DNA of 22,719 bases. Origin: Caryophanales bacterium (GTDB lineage Bacteria; Bacillota_I; Bacilli_A; RF39; UBA660). Shown in pieces: positions 16,339 through 22,719 of the stretch. Position numbers and translations under genes: made by a program. Numbering within the stretch: the stretch's first letter is position 1; each line of letters opens with the position of its first letter. The stretch lies in NCBI GenBank assembly GCA_016291995.1, contig JAEEZV010000064.1, positions 1-22,719 of the forward strand, read 5' to 3'. Below the pieces are notes generated by a model that saw only the letters and a program-made list of their open reading frames with translations, did not search any database and had not been told where the DNA came from.

Positions 16339-17664
16339 ATGGATGATATGTGGACTAGCAATTTGAATGAAACAATCGATAGTATTAAGAACAATGATAA
16401 TGTTTATAATACTGGAAAAGTAATTAAAGTAAACGATTATAATATCGAAGTCGCTGGACTTAATGATGTTTCCTTCTACGAAGAAGTAAATGTTAGCGAT
16501 AAAGCATCTGGCTATGTATTCGGTATATACGCTGATAGGGTTATTGTAGCTTTAGTTAAAATTAATGAAGAAATTCAACCAGGAGATATGGTATATGCTT
16601 TGAAGAAAGAATTTAAGTGTTTATTTAGCTTAGATTCAATTGGAAAAGTAATTGATGTTTTCGGTAATGATTTAATTGCAGGAAAGAAATTTGATAACTT
16701 GGTTGAACTTAGTGTTGAAAATAGACCGCTTCCAATAATGGATAGAGGTATTGTAAAAAGAGAAATGTTAACTGGTATTACTGGTATTGATTTGTTATAT
16801 CCAATAGGAAAGGGACAGAGACAATTAATTATTGGAGATAAGAAGACTGGTAAGACACAGATATGTTTGGATACAATAGTTAATCAAAAAGATAAAAATG
16901 TTTTATGTATATATGTTGCTATTGGTAAGACAAAGAAAGAGGTAAAAGACATTTACTATGAGCTTACAAGAAGAGGAGCAGCATCATATACGATAGTAGT
17001 AGCATCATTTCATGATGAACTTCCTACGAGAACTTATTTGACACCATATGTAGCATTATCTATTGCAGAATCATTTATGCTTCAATCATATGATGTATTA
17101 GTATGTCTAGATGATTTGAAACGTCATGCTGATATTTATAGACAAATAAGTTTGGCTAGTAAGAAGACACCAGGACGTGATGCTTATCCATCTGACATTT
17201 TCTATACTCATAGTAGACTTTTGGAAAAAGGATGTCAGCATAAGGATGGAGGATCTATTACAATCCTTCCACTTGTTGAGACAAAAGCGGGAGATATAAC
17301 AGATTACATATCTACGAATATTATCTCAATATGTGATGGACAGATAGTATTATCAGCCAAGAACTTTGCTAAAGGTGAGAAACCAGCCATAGATTATGGA
17401 TTATCAGTATCTCGTCTTGGTGGTAATGTTCAAGATGATATAATGAAGAAAGTTGGTAGTAAGGTAAGAATTGAACTTTTATCTTACTTGGATGTTAGAC
17501 AGATATATGAACTTGCTAATATAGATGAAATGAGTGAAGATTTACAAAGAAGGTTACGTGAAGGTAAAAAGATTGTTGAGAGTCTGAGTCAATATAAATT
17601 TTCACCATTATCAAAACAAGAAATGATAGATAAATTTAAATTTTTAGAAGAAAAAGAGAAATAG
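16339..17664 (+). CDS. atpA: F1-like ATPase subunit alpha
   Basis: 441 aa, shorter than the usual ~500, mainly at the C-terminus. It has an alpha-type P-loop GDKKTGKT (166-173), Walker B VLVCLDD (Asp258), GRDAYPSDIFYTHSRLLEKG (279-298), VETKAGDITDYISTNIISICDGQ (313-335) and the Arg finger in GLSVSRLGG (Arg359). Arg359 should complete the catalytic site on the neighbouring beta. At the position where alpha has Gln (IYVAIGQK) in place of beta's catalytic Glu, this protein has Lys197, so this site is non-catalytic in a different way. The alpha-beta pair with gamma and epsilon excludes flagellar or secretion ATPases. It is diverged enough to be a paralogous F1-like enzyme, not the housekeeping synthase. 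ATG 16339 follows the stalk gene stop by 2 nt. Confidence 0.9.
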   Translation: MDDMWTSNLNETIDSIKNNDNVYNTGKVIKVNDYNIEVAGLNDVSFYEEVNVSDKASGYVFGIYADRVIVALVKINEEIQPGDMVYALKKEFKCLFSLDSIGKVIDVFGNDLIAGKKFDNLVELSVENRPLPIMDRGIVKREMLTGITGIDLLYPIGKGQRQLIIGDKKTGKTQICLDTIVNQKDKNVLCIYVAIGKTKKEVKDIYYELTRRGAASYTIVVASFHDELPTRTYLTPYVALSIAESFMLQSYDVLVCLDDLKRHADIYRQISLASKKTPGRDAYPSDIFYTHSRLLEKGCQHKDGGSITILPLVETKAGDITDYISTNIISICDGQIVLSAKNFAKGEKPAIDYGLSVSRLGGNVQDDIMKKVGSKVRIELLSYLDVRQIYELANIDEMSEDLQRRLREGKKIVESLSQYKFSPLSKQEMIDKFKFLEEKEK

Positions 17665-17679
17665 AAAGGAAGAATAGTT

Positions 17680-19029
17680 ATGGTAGTTGGTAAAATTATT
17701 TCAATTTTTGATATAAGCGTTGAAGTAGTACTTAGTGATGATACAGTTAAAATTGGTGATATTCTTACTGTTAGTGACGATAAAGGCTATTCTTTTGAAG
17801 TTGTATCTATCAATAATGTCAGTGCAACATGTATTAGTTTAGGATCTACACGTGGACTAAAAAAGGGAAGCGAAGTAGTAAAACTAAGCAATGGAATTGA
17901 AATAGAATATTCTGACCAAATACTTGGAAGAGTCTTTGATTCTTATGGAGCTCCTATCGATGGTAATCCTATTGAAAGTGCGGGAAAAAGAAATATCAAT
18001 TCTGGTACAGTAAGTTTAAAAGATGTCGATGTAAATGCAGATATCTTATGGACGGGTATTAAAGTTATTGACTTTTTTGCTCCACTTCAAAAAGGATTTA
18101 GAATGGGACTTCTTGGAGGTGCTGGTGTAGGAAAGACAGTGCTTATCAAAGAACTTATCCATAACGTTTATGCTTCAATAAATGCACATGCAGTATTCGT
18201 TGGTGCTGGAGAACGTAGTCGTGAAGGTAAAGAACTTTATGAAGAGATGAAAGAATCAAATCTTTTGGATAATATGACAATGGTATTTGGACAGATGGGT
18301 GATAACCCAGTGTCAAGAAGTAAGGCAGTATATGCAGGACTTACATTAGCTGAATATTTAAGAAATGAGAAAAAACAAGATGTGTTATTATTCATAGATA
18401 ACATATATCGTTTTATGCAAGCTAAGTCTGAAATAGCTACTGAACTTAAGCAACTACTTATTGAAAATGGTTATCCTGCTGATATGGCTGCAGAAATTAG
18501 TAAGGTAGAAGAAAGAATCAGTTCTACTGATGATGGATCTATTACTTCTTTTCAGGCTATATATATACCAGCGGATGATTATAATGATGAAGCAGTTCAA
18601 ACAATTACATCTTATATGGATGGACAAATTGTTTTGGATAGAAAAGTAGCCGAACTTGGTTTATATCCAGCCATAGATGTATTTAAATCAACATCTAAAA
18701 TGGTAGATATAGAAAAGATTGGTGAAAAACATTTCAATTTAATAGAGGAAGTACTTAGATATTTAACGAGATATCAAGAACTAGAAGAAATCATTGCTAT
18801 TTTAGGTATCGAAGAACTTTCTGAAGAAGATAAAAATATTTTCTATAGATCAAGGAAATTAAAATATTATTTTTCACAACCAATGTTTGTTGCTGAAGCG
18901 TTTACAAATATTCCTGGACAATTTGTTAAGATTGAAGATGTACTTATAGATGTTGAAAACATTTTAAATGGTACATATGATAATGTTGATGAATCTAAGT
19001 TCTTATTTATAGGTAAGTATCATGAATGA
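17680..19029 (+). CDS. atpD: F1-like ATPase subunit beta (catalytic)
   Basis: 449 aa. An N-terminal beta-barrel (1-75) is followed by the nucleotide domain. It has P-loop GGAGVGKT (146-153), catalytic GERSREGKELYEEM with Glu178 and Arg179, Walker B LLFIDNIYRF (Asp240), and SSTDDGSITSFQAIYIPADD (281-300). The C-terminal helix-turn-helix IEELSEED (377-384) is the DELSEED lever that pushes gamma, and KLKYYFSQPMFVAEAF follows. All residues needed for ATP hydrolysis are in place, so this is a working catalytic subunit. The region after Walker B (250-275) differs from standard beta. The gene starts 15 nt after alpha (AAAGGA upstream), and its end overlaps the epsilon-like gene by 8 nt (ATGAATGA at 19022-19029). 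Confidence 0.92.
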   Translation: MVVGKIISIFDISVEVVLSDDTVKIGDILTVSDDKGYSFEVVSINNVSATCISLGSTRGLKKGSEVVKLSNGIEIEYSDQILGRVFDSYGAPIDGNPIESAGKRNINSGTVSLKDVDVNADILWTGIKVIDFFAPLQKGFRMGLLGGAGVGKTVLIKELIHNVYASINAHAVFVGAGERSREGKELYEEMKESNLLDNMTMVFGQMGDNPVSRSKAVYAGLTLAEYLRNEKKQDVLLFIDNIYRFMQAKSEIATELKQLLIENGYPADMAAEISKVEERISSTDDGSITSFQAIYIPADDYNDEAVQTITSYMDGQIVLDRKVAELGLYPAIDVFKSTSKMVDIEKIGEKHFNLIEEVLRYLTRYQELEEIIAILGIEELSEEDKNIFYRSRKLKYYFSQPMFVAEAFTNIPGQFVKIEDVLIDVENILNGTYDNVDESKFLFIGKYHE

Positions 19030-19282
19030 GGGTAATGGAATAAAAGTAAGAATCTTTGATCTAAAGAAAGGACTTGTCGAATACGAACATATTAAGGTAA
19101 TTAGGATTATAAGTAAAGATTATAATCTTCTTATCATGCAAGATTATTTACCTATATTAGGTGAAATAGATGGTAGTGTCGATATTAAAAGTGAGGATAT
19201 AGAATTAAATTTTAAGAGTATAAAAGCCTTTTATATGAATAGTGGTAATGTATTTAATTTGATGATTAAAGAGGGTAATTGA
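19022..19282 (+). CDS. atpC: F1 epsilon-like subunit, beta-sandwich domain only
   Basis: 86 aa; starts inside the end of the beta gene (8-nt overlap), the usual beta-epsilon order. The pattern IKVRIFDLKKGLVEYEHI, then VIRIISKDYNLLIMQDYLPILGEIDGSVDI, then VFNLMIKEG resembles the N-terminal beta-sandwich of epsilon. That domain starts with a parallel strand pair, has the 'G..LP.H.P' turn (here MQDYLPILG) and ends in a final strand. The C-terminal helical hairpin that in ordinary epsilon binds ATP and inhibits the enzyme is absent. It probably sits on gamma against the c-like ring. Assignment rests on position plus a weak pattern. Confidence 0.7.
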   Translation: MNEGNGIKVRIFDLKKGLVEYEHIKVIRIISKDYNLLIMQDYLPILGEIDGSVDIKSEDIELNFKSIKAFYMNSGNVFNLMIKEGN

Positions 19283-19283
19283 T

Positions 19284-19823
19284 ATGAGTAAAGATTTTAG
19301 TATAATTGGAGACATTGTTAACTTTCTATTAGTAGGAATAATCTTTATTGGCGTATTAGCAATTATCTTCAAAGTTACACTAAAAAAATATAATGTAAAG
19401 ACGAGTAAAATTAAATTTTATGGCTTGTTTTTAGGAATGGATAATAAAAGTATATTGTCCTTTAGTTTAGTAACACTTAACTATATCTTTTTGATATGGT
19501 GTACTGCTACTTTTTCAGGACTAAATATATATTATGTAGTAATAACGGTAGCATTTATGTTGCTAGCAGATATCATTATAAATGATTATCAGCGTATACC
19601 TAAAGATTTAGTACTATGTATGATAAATATGTCATGTATATTTGTTACAAGTTTACTTTATAATTATTTAGTAAATGAATATTCATCAGTATTCTTACTT
19701 ATAATATTAGGACTTGTAACAATACTAGTATTCTTGTACTTTACTTATATGACATTTAAGTTACTTAATAATATTGTGATACGTGAGGAGAATTTAAAGA
19801 AAAAGAATTACAAAAAGCTATAA
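19284..19823 (+). CDS. Five-helix integral membrane protein of the F1-like ATPase cluster
   Basis: 179 aa; GAGGG 8 nt before ATG 19284. There are about five transmembrane helices (11-30, 57-78, 80-100, 108-129, 134-158) and a basic C-terminal tail rich in Lys. It is the only multi-spanning protein among the ATPase genes, so it is the candidate for the role of subunit a or another fixed membrane partner. It does not show subunit a features: it has only two arginines (104, at a helix end, and 167, in the tail), so the essential helix Arg of the proton half-channel is missing. No similarity I can name. It lies between epsilon and gamma, an order not seen in standard atp operons. Confidence 0.75.
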   Translation: MSKDFSIIGDIVNFLLVGIIFIGVLAIIFKVTLKKYNVKTSKIKFYGLFLGMDNKSILSFSLVTLNYIFLIWCTATFSGLNIYYVVITVAFMLLADIIINDYQRIPKDLVLCMINMSCIFVTSLLYNYLVNEYSSVFLLIILGLVTILVFLYFTYMTFKLLNNIVIREENLKKKNYKKL

Positions 19824-19836
19824 GGAGTGGTAAATC

Positions 19837-20601
19837 ATGAAGATTAAGAATGTTGTTAAAGTTATGAACTTTCAGGCACTTCTTAGGATGGATAAAGCTT
19901 TAAAACAAGCTGAAAAATATCGTGATGTTGGTAAAGAAGTAACAGATATTCTTAGTAGAATAATGTACAACAAAAATTTAATCTTGGATAAAATGATTTT
20001 TACTCCCGATGAAACTAAACCGGAATTAAATATCTATATTGCAAATGATTATGGTTTTTGTGGTAACTTCAATGCAGAAGTTAGTAAACATGTTAGGGAA
20101 GATAAAACAGCAAATAAGATAATCATTGGTAAAAAGATTAGATATAATGATGATACGGTAGTACTGAAAATTAACAAGGAAGATTTCATAAAGAGATTCG
20201 AAGAAATAGAAAAATGTATTGAAAATGCAATTGATAGTATGTCTTGTAGTAAGATAAACGTTTATTACAATCACTATCATTCACTTACATCATTTGAATT
20301 TATGAAGATTCAACTTTTCCCTGTTGAATTTAAAGGTGAATATTACGAGGGTGAAGATTTTGTAATAGAAACAGATATTAATCAGTTTCTTGGTAGTTTG
20401 ATGACATTTTATATATGTTATCAACTTAGAATGTGCGAGAGTATATCATATGCAGCAGAGAACGTTTTAAGAACACAGATTACAAATTCTGCTCTGGATA
20501 AGATAGAAGAAAAAGAAGAAGAAGATAGAAATGAAGAGTTTAAGCGTAGAAAAGAAAAAAGTATTCTTAAAAGCGTTGAAAACTACAAAAAGATTATGTA
20601 A
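19837..20601 (+). CDS. atpG: F1-like ATPase subunit gamma
   Basis: 254 aa, slightly short of the usual ~285; AAGGAG 7 nt before ATG 19837. An N-terminal helix, IKNVVKVMNFQALLRMDKALKQ, matches the 'I..T.kItkAMkmVa..Kl' start of gamma. The Rossmann-like middle carries LNIYIANDYGFCGNFNAEV (family form SDRGLCGxFN), and IIIGKKIR follows. The C-terminal helix has YICYQLRMCESISYAAENVLRTQ, matching the 'E..aSE.aARM.AM..At' region, and ends in a very charged, Lys/Glu-rich coiled stretch. N- and C-terminal helices should form the coiled-coil shaft inside the alpha/beta ring. It makes the complex rotary in principle. Confidence 0.85.
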   Translation: MKIKNVVKVMNFQALLRMDKALKQAEKYRDVGKEVTDILSRIMYNKNLILDKMIFTPDETKPELNIYIANDYGFCGNFNAEVSKHVREDKTANKIIIGKKIRYNDDTVVLKINKEDFIKRFEEIEKCIENAIDSMSCSKINVYYNHYHSLTSFEFMKIQLFPVEFKGEYYEGEDFVIETDINQFLGSLMTFYICYQLRMCESISYAAENVLRTQITNSALDKIEEKEEEDRNEEFKRRKEKSILKSVENYKKIM

Positions 20602-20617
20602 TGTGGAGGTGATGTGA

Positions 20618-22519
20618 ATGATAAAGCAAGGAATGACAAATGTTGGTATTTTAGAAAAAAAGTTTAAAATACTTAGGACTAGTATTATGCTAGGAAACAT
20701 TAGAGATAGAGAAGAACTTATGTCAAAATATGAAGTGGCAGCTAGAGAAATGGATGAAGTTAAGAGAAATATGTATGAAGAAGTTTTAGCTTCAAAAATG
20801 TATACGACTACTTCTTTGGAAGATGAAGAAGCTAGACTTAAAGATCTTATTGAATTCATTCAAAATAGGGTTAAAGAAAGAAATGACTTTATCGATGATT
20901 ATATCAAGATTACATCTAATTTCTTAGATGATTTACCTAGGGTATCATTAGAGAATGAACTTCCAGGTTATAAAAGTAGATTAGATAATATTTGTGAATA
21001 TAGAAATAATTGTGTAGAAATAGAAAAAGAAAATGAAAGACTTCAAAAACTAAGAGATGAATTAGAAGAAAGATATGATAATAAGGCTAACAATGAAGTT
21101 ATTAATTCAAAATTAGAAGATGAATTAATCGAAGAATTTAATAAATTAGTTACTAAGGATAGTTATTATAGTAGTCTTAATTATACAGATATTGAAAGTG
21201 AATCATTAAAGGTAGAAACTTCATTACGTGAGAAATATGATGTTATGAATACTTTCTTATCATCATATGAAGCACTTAAGAGTGCTGGTATTACTGGTGC
21301 CGAGAGAGAAGAATATCTATCTTATGTACAAGATGCTAGAGATGATTATTATAGAGAAGCTGAAAAGAAATATGTATTAGATTTATATAAACTTGTATTA
21401 GCTAAAGAAACTGACTATGATAAGTTATATCAAAAGAGACTCATGATAGATGAGATATTAAAAGATAGAAATAGAGTTAGAAGAGAATTAGAGATTAATA
21501 ATAGAGATGATTTACAATTCTTTGCAAGTTTATTTAATGAACAATTTAGTGTTATTAAATCACAGAAGTTTAATATTGAAAATATTGATAAATTAATATT
21601 AGATATTACAGAATGTGAGAATAAATTAGATAGTTTGGAAAAAGCTAATAATCGTCCAGAAATCTTAGATTTACTTAGAGAGTATTCAGAAGAAGCTCCA
21701 GAGGTTCTTAAATTGGATATGCCTTCAGAAAATGAGACTGTCTCAGTTAGTACAACTGATGAAGGTATTGGAGATGTAATAGATAATCTTCCTGATACGA
21801 TGAGAGTTATTCCTAAGGCTGGAAATATGGTAGTAAAAGTAGAAGATCCAGTAAAAATAAATGTTAAGAGTGCTACGGATACTGCTAAACTAGTTATGAA
21901 AAAGGTAGTTATCGTATTAGAACCAAAGAAATTTAATAAGAAAAGAGATAAATTAAAGGAAGCGGAAGAAGAACTTAAGACTGGTGTTAAACCTGAGACG
22001 TTGGAAGAAAAATACAAAGATCAAAAAGAATTGAAGTTCGAAGGAGATTTCTTGGATTTAGATATTTCTAATGATACAGAAAATCCTTATGATGATGTAT
22101 TTGTTACGCCAGATACACCAGTAGTTAATCTTGAAACTACTGAAGTTGATGATAAGAGTGTTAAAGATACAATCACTTTGGATAGTGTTAAACTTAATCC
22201 ATATGATGAGGATCAAGTAACAGTTCCAACAGAAATATTTATTGAGGAACCACCTGAGAAGAAATTGGATTTATTTAGTCAAACTGATCCATTCTTAGAT
22301 GATAATCAGTATGAAATTGAAGATAGTAGCTATGATGCTAATAAGACAATGGGTAACATGCCAATTATAAAGAATATTGGAACAGTTAAACCAAATAATA
22401 TGTTATCTAAAATTGAGGATGCTCAAAAAGATAATGATGATATAATTTTACCAACAATGGGATTTACAGATACTGAAAAGAGTGATGTACCGATTGTATC
22501 AGAAAATTATATAAATTAA
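20618..22519 (+). CDS. Large helical/acidic cytoplasmic protein closing the ATPase cluster
   Basis: 633 aa; strong GGAGGTGA (20605-20612) 5 nt before ATG 20618, suggesting high expression. There is no signal peptide or transmembrane helix. Residues 1-385 are almost all helical, charged and coiled-coil-like. A short strand-rich, Lys-containing section (about 400-455) follows. Residues 465-633 are acidic, Pro-containing and probably disordered, with similar short segments ENPYDDVFV (488), LNPYDEDQV (526) and TDPFLDD (556). I recognise no family. Its place directly behind gamma in the same tight gene group suggests a structural partner or adaptor of the F1-like head, for example joining it to an internal scaffold. 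This is inference from context only. Confidence 0.75.
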   Translation: MIKQGMTNVGILEKKFKILRTSIMLGNIRDREELMSKYEVAAREMDEVKRNMYEEVLASKMYTTTSLEDEEARLKDLIEFIQNRVKERNDFIDDYIKITSNFLDDLPRVSLENELPGYKSRLDNICEYRNNCVEIEKENERLQKLRDELEERYDNKANNEVINSKLEDELIEEFNKLVTKDSYYSSLNYTDIESESLKVETSLREKYDVMNTFLSSYEALKSAGITGAEREEYLSYVQDARDDYYREAEKKYVLDLYKLVLAKETDYDKLYQKRLMIDEILKDRNRVRRELEINNRDDLQFFASLFNEQFSVIKSQKFNIENIDKLILDITECENKLDSLEKANNRPEILDLLREYSEEAPEVLKLDMPSENETVSVSTTDEGIGDVIDNLPDTMRVIPKAGNMVVKVEDPVKINVKSATDTAKLVMKKVVIVLEPKKFNKKRDKLKEAEEELKTGVKPETLEEKYKDQKELKFEGDFLDLDISNDTENPYDDVFVTPDTPVVNLETTEVDDKSVKDTITLDSVKLNPYDEDQVTVPTEIFIEEPPEKKLDLFSQTDPFLDDNQYEIEDSSYDANKTMGNMPIIKNIGTVKPNNMLSKIEDAQKDNDDIILPTMGFTDTEKSDVPIVSENYIN

Positions 22520-22527
22520 TGTAAAGG

Positions 22528-22549
22528 AAATGTAATGTATATTGCATTT
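22528..22549 (+). terminator. Hairpin after the ATPase cluster, possible weak terminator
   Basis: AAATGTAAT (22528-22536), loop GTAT, ATTGCATTT (22541-22549): 9 bp with one G-U. It is not directly followed by a T run, and its 3' arm overlaps the -35 of the next promoter. It could instead be an operator-like dyad. Confidence 0.35.
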
Positions 22550-22570
22550 ATCCATAATTTTTGCTATTAT
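22542..22570 (+). promoter_or_regulatory. Extended -10 promoter for the SipW/TasA-type gene
   Basis: TTGCAT (22542-22547), 17 nt, TATTAT (22565-22570) preceded by TG at 22562-22563 (TGnTATTAT). Confidence 0.55.
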
Positions 22571-22597
22571 TTAATTAGATAAAGGAGGATATGAATA

Positions 22598-22719
22598 ATG
22601 GAAAATAGAAATGGACAAGGAATATTTTATGGAGTTATTGGTGTAGCTACATTAGTAGTTGCTATCATCGGTGCAACATTCGCATTCTTCAGTGCTTCAG
22701 CAAGCAGTGCTGCAAATGC
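22598..22719 (+). CDS. Exported protein with SipW/TasA-type signal sequence, partial (C-terminus beyond window)
   Basis: Forty complete codons lie in the window. AAAGGAGG (22581-22588) is 9 nt before ATG 22598; an ATG at 22591 meets a stop after five codons and is excluded. The product begins MENRNGQGIF, then a hydrophobic stretch (about 9-31) ending GATFAFFSASAS. The 'G-T/A-TFA-Y/F-F-S' ending is typical of SipW-dependent signal sequences of TasA/CalY-like fibre proteins and related surface proteins. Function beyond export cannot be judged from this fragment. Confidence 0.7.
   Translation, partial: MENRNGQGIFYGVIGVATLVVAIIGATFAFFSASASSAAN

Noticed and set aside
16339..19029. Flagellar or type III secretion ATPase (FliI-like) or a V/A-type ATPase
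   Set aside because: There is a distinct alpha/beta pair with alpha-type GDKKTGKT and beta-type GGAGVGKT plus DELSEED, followed by gamma and an epsilon-like subunit; no FliH/FliJ-like or V-type genes are seen.
15319..20601. The housekeeping F0F1 ATP synthase operon
   Set aside because: Gene order, missing subunit a, c without carboxylate, shortened alpha, gamma and epsilon, and the neighbouring surface genes do not fit; it reads as a paralogous complex.
21430..22017. Minus-strand 195-codon frame within the 633-aa gene
   Set aside because: Antisense shadow with Ser/Phe/Leu-rich composition expected from reversing a Lys/Glu/Asp-rich AT-rich gene.
7345..22519. Mollicute genetic code (TGA as Trp), suggested by the mycoplasma-like F1 paralogues
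   Set aside because: Several genes end in TGA directly before a ribosome binding site or the next start (5201-5203, 15253-15255, 19027-19029, 19280-19282), and tryptophan is TGG throughout.
1..22719. tRNA or rRNA genes, CRISPR arrays, insertion sequences, attachment sites
   Set aside because: Reading both strands showed no cloverleaf-like block, spaced identical repeats, transposase or integrase motifs, or terminal inverted repeats.

Overview
The window is AT-rich (roughly 30 % G+C by eye), uses TGA as a stop codon (for example at 5201-5203, 15253-15255, 19027-19029 and 19280-19282) and has strong Gram-positive type ribosome binding sites and sigma-A-like promoters. This fits a low-GC Firmicute on the Bacilli side, related to but outside the TGA-reading mollicutes. 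A candidate Spo0A-box pair in front of an orphan histidine kinase hints at a sporulation-type phosphorelay. Species cannot be named from the sequence alone.

Layout. (1) 1-2681: a partial minus-strand gene for a membrane-anchored extracytoplasmic protein diverges from a small PTS EIIB-like membrane protein whose active-site cysteine position is a glutamate. Next come an orphan membrane histidine kinase coupled to a stand-alone Smr-domain protein. (2) 2646-4168, minus strand: an RluA-family pseudouridine synthase overlapping an RlmI-like SAM methyltransferase, meeting the plus-strand genes at a shared bidirectional terminator. (3) 4263-7250: a pilin-like protein, lspA, an RluD/YlyB-type pseudouridine synthase and a GluP-like rhomboid protease, closed by an intrinsic terminator.

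(4) 7275-22519 is the striking part: about 15 kb of tightly packed co-directional genes. A consensus extended -10 promoter drives three N-terminally anchored surface proteins (1906, 482 and 240 aa). They appear to share one N-terminal extracytoplasmic domain, and the two larger ones add an acidic/Gly-rich linker and fibronectin-III-like modules. A second promoter of the same type then drives eight genes: c-like, b/delta-like, alpha, beta, epsilon-like, a five-helix membrane protein, gamma, and a 631-633 aa helical/acidic cytoplasmic protein. The alpha/beta/gamma head looks able to hydrolyse ATP: P-loops, catalytic Glu, Arg finger and the DELSEED-type lever are present. The membrane part lacks the marks of an ion pump: the c-like subunit has no carboxylate in its second helix, and the membrane protein has no arginine inside a helix.

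My reading is an F1-like motor/ATPase with a non-canonical membrane part ('X0'), genetically tied to a giant surface apparatus. It recalls the mycoplasma F1-like ATPases associated with gliding or with the MIB-MIP immunoglobulin system, but here in a standard-code bacterium and with recognisable c, epsilon, gamma and b/delta relatives. (5) After 22519 a new extended -10 promoter starts a gene with a SipW/TasA-like N-terminus, cut by the window edge.
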